This document shows positions 24,521 to 31,597 of a stretch of 38,862 nucleotides of DNA, one piece after another. The notes under the pieces are model-generated. The model searched no databases, was not told the DNA's origin, and saw nothing but the letters and a program-made list of their open reading frames with translations. The DNA is from Paracoccus sp. (in: a-proteobacteria) (lineage in GTDB: Bacteria; Pseudomonadota; Alphaproteobacteria; Rhodobacterales; Rhodobacteraceae). Position 1 is the first letter of the stretch. Every line of letters starts with the position of its first letter. The DNA lies in assembly GCF_030538695.1 (NCBI RefSeq), contig NZ_JAUNTN010000029.1, positions 1 to 38,862 of the forward strand. The letters are read 5' to 3'. The translations under genes were made by a program, and so were the position numbers.

Positions 24521-25795
24521 TCAGGTGCGCAGGATCCATTCGCGGATCGGCGCGATGGTATAGGCGATGCGCCAGGTATTGCGGTGGCCCGCCGCGCCTT
24601 CGGTGCTTTCGCCCGGGGGAATGACGGTGCCTTCGGCAAAGCTGACATAGTTGATCCGCGCGCCCTCAGAGATCAGATCGTCAAAGGCGAACTGGAACTG
24701 ATCGGCGCTCCACCGCCCATCCCAGACGGCGCGGGCGATATCGGCACCGGCGGCCTCCAGCGCGGCGGTAATGGCGTTCTGGCCGGGAAAGGCGATGGAA
24801 TCGTCCTGACTGACCAGAATGAACAGCTTCTGCCCGGCCATCGGCGCGACCAGATCAGCGCCCCATTGACAGGCGACCAGAAAGGAGGCGGCAAAGAAAT
24901 CGGGGTATTTGATGTTCATCGCAATCGACAGCATCCCGCCGCCCGATTGCCCGGTTGTATAAAGCCGCGCCGGGTCGATGCTGTATTCGGTTGTCAGGTG
25001 CTTGATCAGATTGATGACCGTGTCCAGCATCGACGAGGTGGTGTTATTGTCGCCCGCCACAATCTCGGCGAATTGCGGGGCCAGCACAAAGGCCGGACGG
25101 GCGGCCTGATCCTCGGGGCTGGCCCAAGAAATCGCACCAAGTCCCTGTTTCAGCGTGAACAGCGGATCATCGCTGCACGCGCCCGCGTCATGCATGAAAT
25201 TGACCAGAGGGTAGGTTTTCGCCGGGTCGTAATCCGCCGGGACAAACAGGTTATAGGGCAGCGTGTCGCCGGTTTCGGGGTCGTTCCAGACATGTTGCTG
25301 GAACTCATCCACGATCAGGTTGCGGACCGCATCGGTTTCGATCCTGTCCGGGGCATAAACCGTGGCCTGCGGCGTGGCCCAGATCGTATCGCTGATATTG
25401 CGGTCACCCACGTTCCAGTCCGGTCGCCCGCCCTGACCACCCGGACCGGCCTGCATCGGCGTCACGGCAAGGCTGGCATCGGTGTCGGTCTCCGACAGCG
25501 CGACGATCACCACCGGACCGCTATCGGCGCGGTCGTCGGGATCGGTTGAACTGGCCGGGTAAACCTCGGTCACGGTGCGGCCTGCCACGGCAAAGGATGC
25601 GCCCGCCAGATCGGCGGTGCTAACCGCCGAAGGATAGGTGATCGCCACCGCGACAAAGCGCTGCCCGTCGCCATAAACCCGTGTGACGGCGGTCGCTGAT
25701 TGCGGGCTCTGCGTCGCCCCGAATGAGGGCGCGGCAATGACAGACAACACGCCGAGCGATGTCACCCCAAGGATAAACTGTCTGCGTGTCGTCAT
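24521..25795 (-). CDS. Tat-exported PHB-depolymerase-like esterase
   Basis: A 424-residue protein with a Tat signal (TTRRQFILG, then a hydrophobic run and cleavage near SFGA, about residue 26). An N-terminal beta-rich domain (about 30-130) is followed by an alpha/beta hydrolase domain. YNLFVPADYDPAKTYPLVNFMHDAG is typical of LpqC/PHB depolymerase-like esterases. The nucleophile elbow is TGQSGGGM with Ser284, the Asp is in LFILVSQDDSIAFPGQ, and the His is probably in GAAGHRNTW. It should hydrolyse an ester or polyester in the periplasm or outside. I prefer the ATG at 25795 over a GTG 9 bp upstream because it opens directly into the twin-arginine motif. The substrate is unknown. Confidence 0.85.
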   Translation of the reverse strand: MTTRRQFILGVTSLGVLSVIAAPSFGATQSPQSATAVTRVYGDGQRFVAVAITYPSAVSTADLAGASFAVAGRTVTEVYPASSTDPDDRADSGPVVIVALSETDTDASLAVTPMQAGPGGQGGRPDWNVGDRNISDTIWATPQATVYAPDRIETDAVRNLIVDEFQQHVWNDPETGDTLPYNLFVPADYDPAKTYPLVNFMHDAGACSDDPLFTLKQGLGAISWASPEDQAARPAFVLAPQFAEIVAGDNNTTSSMLDTVINLIKHLTTEYSIDPARLYTTGQSGGGMLSIAMNIKYPDFFAASFLVACQWGADLVAPMAGQKLFILVSQDDSIAFPGQNAITAALEAAGADIARAVWDGRWSADQFQFAFDDLISEGARINYVSFAEGTVIPPGESTEGAAGHRNTWRIAYTIAPIREWILRT

Positions 25796-25855
25796 CGAAA
25801 CCACTCTTTACTCAATGCCAAGTAAACTTGCGTTGTGGCATTTGGTTCCCGCCGC

Positions 25856-27283
25856 CTATTGCCAGAACCAATGAAAATGACGGTGCTTGCGCGTCGGCGG
25901 ATGCCGCAGCCCCGCCGTTTCATCCGGGCGCAGCGGCATCATCATCGCGGCCGAGACAACCAGCGTCGCCGCCACAACCCAGAATGCGAGGTGGAAATGC
26001 GTCAGCTCGGGGATGTGATGGCTGCCCGCGCCCATCTGCAAAACCAGCGCCGCGACCGAGATCCCCGCCGTCAGCCCGACCTGCTGCGAGACCGCGACAA
26101 GGCTGGTGGCGCTTGCCATCTCGGCCTCGTCCGTTTGCGCGAAAACCAGCCCGTTCAGCGCGGTGAACACCAGCGCCTGCGCGAAGCCCGCAACCACGAC
26201 CAGCGCGATGATGCGCGGATAATCCACCCGATCGATGAAGCCCAGCCCGGCAAATGCCGCTGCGCAGATCAGCGTGCCCCAGACCATCGCCGGGCGGAAG
26301 CCGAAACGGTCCAGAATACGCGGGGCAATCGCCTTCATCGCGATACCGCCGATGGCGAATGTGCCGCTGATAAGGCCCGAGGTGACGATGGAGAGGCCAA
26401 GGCCCACCTGAAACAGTAGGGGCAACAGAAAAGCCGCCGCGCCGCCGCTGATGCGGAACATGGTGCCCGCCCATGTGCCGACCGCGAAGGTGTGGTGGCG
26501 AAACAGGCGCGGATTGACCAGAGCGTCATCTCGCCGCCGCACCCGGCGCAGATAGATCGCCAGTGCAACCAGCCCGACCACCATCGCGGCGATGGCCATG
26601 CGGGTGGAAATAAGATGCTCACCCAGACAGGACAGGCCGAACAGCCCCGCGCCAATGGCCAGCCCTGACAGGATAAAGCCGGGCTGATCCAGCGGCTTGA
26701 CGGGCTCCTTGGGTAATTCGGGAATCAGGATCAGCGCAAGCGTCAATGCCAGCGCCCCGATAGGCAGGTTAATCAGGAAAATCCAGCGCCAGCCCAGTTC
26801 CGCCGTCACCAGCGCGCCGACCAAAGGCCCAAGCGCCGGACCGATCAGCGCCGGGATCGTGACCCAGGCCAGCGCCTGCACCATATCGGGCTTCGCCACC
26901 CCGCGCAGCACGATCAGCCGCCCGACCGGCACCATCATCGCGCCGCCTGCGCCCTGCACCGCGCGCGACAGCACCAGCCCCAACAGATCAGACTGCATCG
27001 CACACAGCATCGATCCGGCCAAAAACACGCACATGGCAGCGACGAAAATCCGCCGCGCGCCGAATTTGTCGGCCAGCCAGCCCGAGACCGGCACCATCGC
27101 CGCATAGGAAATCAGATAGGTGGAGAGCGCCAGTTTCAGCGACAGGACCGGCACGCCCAGATCACGCGAGAGCGTGGGCAGGGCCGTGGCCAGCACGGTG
27201 GCGTCGGTCGTCTCCATCAGCAGGGCCAGCGCCACCACCAGCGGGATGACGACGCGGGCGCGGAAACTGGCCTGCTCAGTCAT
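25856..27283 (-). CDS. DHA2-family MFS drug/metabolite transporter
   Basis: A 475-residue MFS transporter, probably with 14 helices, of the DHA2 (EmrB/HsrA/MdtD-like) family. The first helix has LLMETTDATVLATALPTLS with the TD of motif D1. Motif A is GWLADKFGARRIFV in loop 2-3, and motif C is in ALIGPALGPLVGALVTAELGW. It is a proton-driven efflux pump for drugs or metabolites. The ATG overlaps the stop of the Crp/Fnr gene by 8 bp, so they form one unit and the regulator probably controls the pump. The substrate is unknown. Confidence 0.9.
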   Translation of the reverse strand: MTEQASFRARVVIPLVVALALLMETTDATVLATALPTLSRDLGVPVLSLKLALSTYLISYAAMVPVSGWLADKFGARRIFVAAMCVFLAGSMLCAMQSDLLGLVLSRAVQGAGGAMMVPVGRLIVLRGVAKPDMVQALAWVTIPALIGPALGPLVGALVTAELGWRWIFLINLPIGALALTLALILIPELPKEPVKPLDQPGFILSGLAIGAGLFGLSCLGEHLISTRMAIAAMVVGLVALAIYLRRVRRRDDALVNPRLFRHHTFAVGTWAGTMFRISGGAAAFLLPLLFQVGLGLSIVTSGLISGTFAIGGIAMKAIAPRILDRFGFRPAMVWGTLICAAAFAGLGFIDRVDYPRIIALVVVAGFAQALVFTALNGLVFAQTDEAEMASATSLVAVSQQVGLTAGISVAALVLQMGAGSHHIPELTHFHLAFWVVAATLVVSAAMMMPLRPDETAGLRHPPTRKHRHFHWFWQ

Positions 27284-27893
27284 GCGATGCCCACTGAGGT
27301 TGCGGATCGCCCGCAATAGCCGCCAGACCGTGCGGCGACAGAATCACGACACGGCCCTGATCCAGCCCGATCAGCCCGTTGCTGCGAAACTCACCAAGGC
27401 TCAGGCTGACCGTCGGGCGCGAGGCCCCGATCAGCGAGGCCAGTTCCGCCTGCGTAAAGCGCGCGCCGATCCGGGTGCCGGCAGGCGTGGCCTCGCCCAG
27501 TTCATCGGCCAGCAGCAGCAATGTTCGCGCCAGACGCGCCGGGACATGGCGGAACACCAGATCCTCGGCCCGCATCTGAAACCGGCGCATCCGCCCGGCG
27601 ATCTGTTTGGTGATGACCATGGCCGCCTCGGGCCCCGAAGCCATCAGGTCAAGAAACGCCTGCCGGGAAAACCGCCAGACGATGGATTTCTCATGCGCCA
27701 CGGCGAAACATTCGCGCGGCGCACCGTCAAGGATGGGCAATTCGCCGAACACCTCGCCGCGCACGACAAGGCCATGGGTGAACTCCTCGCCCTCGGGGCT
27801 GAGGCCGAAAATCCGGCAGATACCGGATTCCAGCAGGAACACCATTTGCGGGTCCGGGGTCGGGGAAAAGACCGTATCGCCCCGCGCCAGCAC
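27276..27893 (-). CDS. Crp/Fnr-family regulator, 5' end interrupted by a stop codon
   Basis: Reading from GTG at 27893 gives 205 residues. A cyclic-nucleotide-type sensor barrel (FLLESGICRIFGLSPEGEEF, GEVFGELPILDG) is followed by a dimer helix and a Crp-type HTH (FTQAELASLIGASRPTVSLSLGEF). No FNR-type cysteine cluster is seen. Family-like sequence continues upstream in frame: ATG at 27989 gives 26 residues ending LPAEALADLR, then a TGA (27909-27911), then SSQIQV and the GTG. So the ancestral gene ran from 27989 (237 residues) and now has a nonsense codon at position 27. It is either a pseudogene, re-initiates at GTG, or reflects a sequencing error. The HTH half is intact and overlaps the DHA2 gene start. 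Confidence 0.78.
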   Translation of the reverse strand: MLARGDTVFSPTPDPQMVFLLESGICRIFGLSPEGEEFTHGLVVRGEVFGELPILDGAPRECFAVAHEKSIVWRFSRQAFLDLMASGPEAAMVITKQIAGRMRRFQMRAEDLVFRHVPARLARTLLLLADELGEATPAGTRIGARFTQAELASLIGASRPTVSLSLGEFRSNGLIGLDQGRVVILSPHGLAAIAGDPQPQWASHD

Positions 27894-28067
27894 CTGAATC
27901 TGCGACGATCATCGCAAATCCGCCAGCGCCTCGGCAGGCAGATGGTCAAGCCAGCTTATGGATTTCAGATGCCAGTAACCAGTTTTCATATTCAAAGGGG
28001 AAGCCAGATCCGCGCGCGCGTCAAGCGATCAGGCCGGGCCATCCCATCACGGGACAGCCCGCCGGAA

Positions 28068-28451
28068 TTACTTGTCCACAACCGCCCGCAATTGGTCACG
28101 GGTATAGCTGGTGCTGAACTCGATATCATCGCCGACCGTTTCCGCGGTGGCATCGGCCAGCGGAATGGCCACATATTTCTCGTCGATACCCAGAAAGCCG
28201 CCGACACCCACGACCAGCGCCACGACCTGATTGTCGGCACCAAGCAGCAGATCGTGGACCCTGCCGATCCGCTCATCCCCGGCACCGCGCACATGCGCGT
28301 CGATCCACGCGCGGGCCGAACCGTATTCCGCAATCTGGATCTCGTCGATCAGCACGATTTCCGTGATGGCCGGCGCGGTCTGCGCCAGCGCAGGCCCCGA
28401 AATCGCCGCCGCCAGCAACAGCGCCGTCAGGCCACTTTTGAGCTGTATCAT
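28068..28451 (-). CDS. Exported PRC-barrel domain protein
   Basis: A 127-residue protein with a Sec signal (LTALLLAAAISGPALAQ, cleavage after ALA, about residue 24). One PRC-barrel domain follows, with GDERIGRVHDLLLGADNQVVALVVGVGGFLGIDEKYVAIPL as the core in several strands. PRC-barrel proteins of this exported type are common in Rhodobacterales and are thought to act in the envelope; their function is poorly known. The start follows AAGGACAACG. The stop lies about 80 bp from the old Crp/Fnr ATG, so it may be separately expressed. Confidence 0.87.
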   Translation of the reverse strand: MIQLKSGLTALLLAAAISGPALAQTAPAITEIVLIDEIQIAEYGSARAWIDAHVRGAGDERIGRVHDLLLGADNQVVALVVGVGGFLGIDEKYVAIPLADATAETVGDDIEFSTSYTRDQLRAVVDK

Positions 28452-29077
28452 ATCGTTGTCCTTACAAAACCTATGGATCACGACAGGATGCCGCAACCAC
28501 AAGCAGATTAGACAATTATTCCGGGCCGTCCTGTTAGATAGCTAACATCAAGGGCAACTTAGCTGACCTTTGGCATCCTTGCGCCCGGCGTCAGAAACAA
28601 CATTCGCGCAACCAGCATATTGCGGTCACTAGCCCATACAGGAAGAGGCGTTCGGAAACTCTGGCATAAGAGCCGCCAGGATCAGTTTCTCAGAGAACCG
28701 CCCAGCGTGCCAGAGAGGCGCTGCTGCTCGCCTGCTTTTCCCGTCGCCCTTTATTTTTTTTATTTGGCGTTGGGCTGGATTGTGTAACGCAGAAGATCGT
28801 CCCTTGCGAATCTCGCATCTATTCGTATCCATTTGATATTATTGTTGCGGGCGCGCGCAGCCTACAAGGTTGATATTCGCTTCAAATCTCTGTTTGGAAT
28901 TATTAATTAACGCTTACAGACCTCGACCACTTGGTCGGGGAGCTGCTCAACTGGGCTTAGGTAGTCTTCACTGAGAGCCTCGCAATTCAGAGCGGGCTAT
29001 CGTTAAGCGCATTGGTCGTGGGGCGCGATCTGCACACCGGAGCGCCGCCCTCGGCCATCAGACGCAAGGCCCCGGAT
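28452..29077. other. Gene-free, partly AT-rich region left of the IS graveyard
   Basis: About 625 bp with no credible gene. It includes an AT-rich stretch near 28750-28915 and a 20-base near-palindrome at 28921-28940 (core CGACCA-CT-TGGTCG). The last ~150 bp are GC-rich, which may be older IS debris, but I cannot identify a family. The promoter of the PRC-barrel gene must lie at the left end. Confidence 0.5.
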
Positions 29078-29390
29078 GGCTCTGTTGCACAAATCAGGTT
29101 CTGAGAGGAGTTTCCCTTTCCGCGGATAGATTTATCCCCTGGCCTCAGTGACGGGGATGCCGAGCGCGATGAAGCTGTCGAGAATAGCGACGCGCACCTG
29201 GAACGCGGCGACCTGACGGTCGAAATCCCGAGCGGTCAGCCGCAGGCCCAGCAGTTTCACACGGTGCATTTTGGTCTCGACGCGGCTCCGACGGTGGTAG
29301 CCGCTCCATCGTCGCCAGATGGTCCGACCAACGCGCTTTGATGTGCGCAGGATTTCGTTGCGCGCGACGGCACCGGCAGCATATGGCTTT
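29078..29390 (-). pseudogene. IS5-family (IS903-like) transposase, C-terminal end with terminal repeat
   Basis: On the minus strand about 80 residues of the C-terminus of an IS5/IS903-type transposase read intact: AGAVARNEILRTSKRVGRTIW, RRWSGYHRRSRVETKMHR, then VKLLGLRLTARDFDRQVA and ending IALGIPVTEARG with a TAA at 29132-29134. The YHRRSxxETxM block holds the DDE-family catalytic Glu. Downstream, GGCTCTGTTGCACAAATC (29078-29095) is the typical outer end of these elements. The reading frame breaks near 29390, where another IS fragment begins. Only one end of the element is present. Confidence 0.8.
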
Positions 29391-29393
29391 CAG

Positions 29394-29489
29394 GGCCTCA
29401 CGCCCCAAGAGTACATTTGCAAGATCTGGATACCCGAGCCGGACAGATTCATCCTAGATCCGATCCACCAGATGCCGGGACTGAACACC
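29394..29489 (+). pseudogene. IS481-like transposase, C-terminal tail
   Basis: The plus strand reads GLTPQEYICKIWIPEPD and then RFILDPIHQMPGLNT, the characteristic C-terminal tail of IS481-type integrase-core transposases, which normally end at GLNT. Here the next codon is CAG rather than a stop and the frame runs into IS66-like sequence. Only about 32 residues remain. It abuts the oppositely oriented IS903-like fragment at about 29390. Confidence 0.7.
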
Positions 29490-29491
29490 CA

Positions 29492-29825
29492 GGGGCAGTA
29501 CGCGGACCGCCCGGCTCTGGACCTATGGTCCTTTATAGAAAGAGCCCCTTCGGCTCTCTGCTACTTCTCCATCGACCGCAGGATGGAGCACCCAACCTAG
29601 CATCTGGCGGGATGGACCGGCATTCTGCGGGCCGATGTTTATAGCCGCGACAACGGCATGTACGATGCGCCCAACAAATCCGCACCCGTCCGCCGTGCTG
29701 GTCATATGCCCAACGCAAGTTCCTCGAACTGGCCGACAGCAAGACCCCGGCCCGCAAGGGCAGATCGGTCGCCGGGGAGATATTTCCAATCGCGCAGAAT
29801 GAACGCCTGATCCTAGAGTCAGACC
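29492..29825 (+). pseudogene. IS66-family TnpC transposase fragment
   Basis: The plus strand reads SALCYFSIDRRMEHPT, a TAG stop, then HLAGWTGILRADVYSRDNGMYD. After a frameshift it continues WSYAQRKFLELADSKTPARKG and then ISPIAL-like FPIAQNE. These match in order the IS66 TnpC segment DRxGEHPxxHLAGWxGILQADxY...CWAHARRKFFELAD. At least one stop and one frameshift make it dead. It is bounded on the right by the truncated MFS gene, so the IS66 element is the likely cause of that truncation. Confidence 0.75.
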
Positions 29826-29884
29826 TCACAGGCAATAGATGAGGGTTGCGGCGAGGGCGCAGGCTGAGAGGAGCAGGATCGAGC

Positions 29885-30345
29885 ACCCAGGTCGCCACCG
29901 GCACGCCGCCGATATTGGCGAGGGTCAGGCCCATGAACATGGTGGCCACCGCGCTGGCCTGACGCCCGGGCGCGACCACACTGGCCGCCACCACCGCGCC
30001 AAGGCCAAAGAACGCCCCATGGCTCAGGCTGGTCACGACCCGCGCGGCCAGCAGCGTCCAGTAGCCGGGCGCAAGCGCCGACATGACATTGCCCAGCACA
30101 AATATCGCCATCAGCACCATCAGCGCCGCGCGCTTGCCAAAGCGGGCAAAGACCAGCGTCATCACCGGCGCGCCGAGCATGACGCCAATCGCATAGGCGC
30201 TGACCAGCATCCCAGCCGAGGGGATGGACACGCCCACCCCTTCGGCGATTACGGGCAGCATCCCCATGGGCGAGAACTCGGTCACACCAATGCCAAAGGC
30301 GCCCGTGGCAAGGGCCAGAAGCGGCCAGTTGATCTTCGGTTTCAT
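29885..30345 (-). pseudogene. AraJ/DHA1-type MFS transporter, N-terminal fragment
   Basis: From ATG 30345 the frame encodes about 152 residues of a DHA1-family MFS pump. The first helix is LLALATGAFGIGVTEFSPMG, motif A-like FARFGKRAALM follows, and later helices include LLAARVVTSLSHGAFFGLG and LANIGGVPVATW. MFS similarity stops at about 29888 in ATWV; intact relatives run about 390-400 residues. The frame then continues into antisense IS66 sequence to 29533, giving a 270-residue chimera. In another minus-strand frame 29826-29882 reads SILLLSACALAATLIYCL before a stop, which might be the lost C-terminal helix. It is divergent from a LysR gene that probably once controlled it. Confidence 0.82.
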
Positions 30346-30495
30346 CGCGGTTTCCTTATATGTTCCGGTCTTGGGAAAGGCGGGCCAGACGGCTACCGGG
30401 CCGCGCCAAAGCTGGCAACGCGGCGTCCTTTCCTGCGTTTGAGGCCAGATAGGCCCTGCGCGAGGGCTTGATAATCCGCAGAATTGGAACATGAT

Positions 30496-30514
30496 CTGTG
30501 AAATGGTTTCACAG
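30496..30514. promoter_or_regulatory. Perfect palindromic operator upstream of the LysR gene
   Basis: CTGTGAAATGGTTTCACAG is a perfect 8-bp inverted repeat with a 3-bp centre and contains a T-N11-A core, the LysR-type binding pattern. It ends 8 bp before the LysR ATG and touches its ribosome site (AGGAT), so binding there would block the regulator's own expression. It also lies about 150 bp upstream of the divergent MFS start. Binding by this particular protein is inference. Confidence 0.7.
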
Positions 30515-30522
30515 GATGGATC

Positions 30523-31416
30523 ATGGACAACCGGGCGGGCGAAATGCAGGTCTTCCTGCGCGTGGTCGAAACCGGCAGCTTTTCCGGGGCCGCGCGGCAG
30601 ATGCGGATGACGCCCTCGACCATCTCGAAGCTGATCGGTCGAATTGAGGCGCGGCTGGGGGTTCGCCTGCTGGAACGCTCGACCCGCCGCCTGTCGCTGA
30701 CCCGCGAGGGGCGGGTTTACTATGAACGCAGCCAGGCCCTTCTGGACGAGTTGGACGCGGTGGAACAAGAGCTGTCGCGGGGCGCAGCCAGCATCAGCGG
30801 CGTGGTGCGGGTGACGGCCTCGGTCGGCTTCGCGACAGTGGCGGTCGAACCGCTTTTGCCCGCATTCTGGGCCGAATATCCGAATATTACCGTTGATCTG
30901 TCGATCTCGGACGAGGTGGTGGACCTGTATCTGGACCGCACCGATGTGGCGTTTCGCGTGGGTGCCCTGACCAGTTCCAGCCTGACGGCGCGCAAGCTGG
31001 GCACCGCGCCGCGCATGATCGTGGCCTCGCCCGACTACCTGCGCCGCGCGGGCATGCCTCAGCGCGAGGACGATCTGGCCCGCCACGCCCGCCTCGGCTT
31101 CAGCTTTCGCCGCAGTTCGCCTCTGGTCGGGCCGCGCGGAGGCGAGAGCGATTACGGCTCCTGCCCGCTGCTCGCCAATAACGGCGAGACGGTGCGGCGC
31201 ATGGCGCTGGCAGGTATGGGACTGGCGCGGATGGGCGAGTTCCACGTCCGCGCCGATCTGGCCCGCGGCGCGCTGGTCGAGGTGCTGGCCGGCGCCATCC
31301 CCCGCGACCACGAAGACATCCACCTGCTTTTCCCAACCCGAACCCATATGCCCCACCGCACCCAAGCCTTCATCGACTTCATGACGCCAAGGCTGAGGGC
31401 CTTTGTCGGCGGCTGA
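30523..31416 (+). CDS. LysR-family transcriptional regulator
   Basis: A 297-residue LysR regulator. The N-terminal winged HTH (about 1-65) has MQVFLRVVETGSFSGAARQ and TPSTISKLIGRIEARLGVRL, then LLERSTRRLSLTREGRVYYER. The effector domain (about 90-290) is complete, with RVTASVGFATVAVEPLLPAF and MALAGMGLARMGEF. It belongs to the large CrgA/DmlR-like group by pattern. It is divergently arranged with the truncated MFS pump gene, the classic regulator-target layout. The target is now broken, so the regulator may be an orphan controlling itself or distant genes. Confidence 0.93.
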   Translation: MDNRAGEMQVFLRVVETGSFSGAARQMRMTPSTISKLIGRIEARLGVRLLERSTRRLSLTREGRVYYERSQALLDELDAVEQELSRGAASISGVVRVTASVGFATVAVEPLLPAFWAEYPNITVDLSISDEVVDLYLDRTDVAFRVGALTSSSLTARKLGTAPRMIVASPDYLRRAGMPQREDDLARHARLGFSFRRSSPLVGPRGGESDYGSCPLLANNGETVRRMALAGMGLARMGEFHVRADLARGALVEVLAGAIPRDHEDIHLLFPTRTHMPHRTQAFIDFMTPRLRAFVGG

Positions 31417-31459
31417 AGGGGGGGCATTCTGCAAAGATCGTCCCGCGATGCGACCGAAT

Positions 31460-31488
31460 TGTCCGAATATCGGACAGTTGCCGGACAA
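31460..31488. promoter_or_regulatory. Candidate AcxR operator upstream of acxR
   Basis: TGTCCGAATATCGGACA (31460-31476) is a perfect 7-bp inverted repeat with a 3-bp centre. An extra half-site CGGACA follows at 31482-31487, 11 bp further. The same CGGAC core recurs in the acxR-acxA gap. Position, about 120 bp upstream of the acxR start, fits an enhancer or autoregulatory site. No convincing sigma54 -24/-12 element (TGGC-N8-TTGC) is seen between it and the gene. Confidence 0.6.
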
Positions 31489-31597
31489 AATCCCATGGCA
31501 GGCTGGCGAAACACGGCTCATGGCAGATCGTCGGACTTGACTCATCCGCATAGGGCTGTCGTCAAATATGGTTTCCATTCGTTCGGGGGAGGGACTG

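Noticed and set aside
23085..24563. Plus-strand open frame opposite the malic enzyme gene
   Set aside because: Mirror of third-position GC bias; Arg/Gly/Asp/His-rich, no motifs.
28629..28832. Short minus-strand ORF in the gap right of the PRC-barrel gene
   Set aside because: No ribosome site, no domain, mixed composition; most likely chance.
28921..28940. Near-palindrome CGACCA-CT-TGGTCG as an operator or attachment site
   Set aside because: Isolated, no adjacent gene and no second copy seen; recorded only as a feature of the gap.
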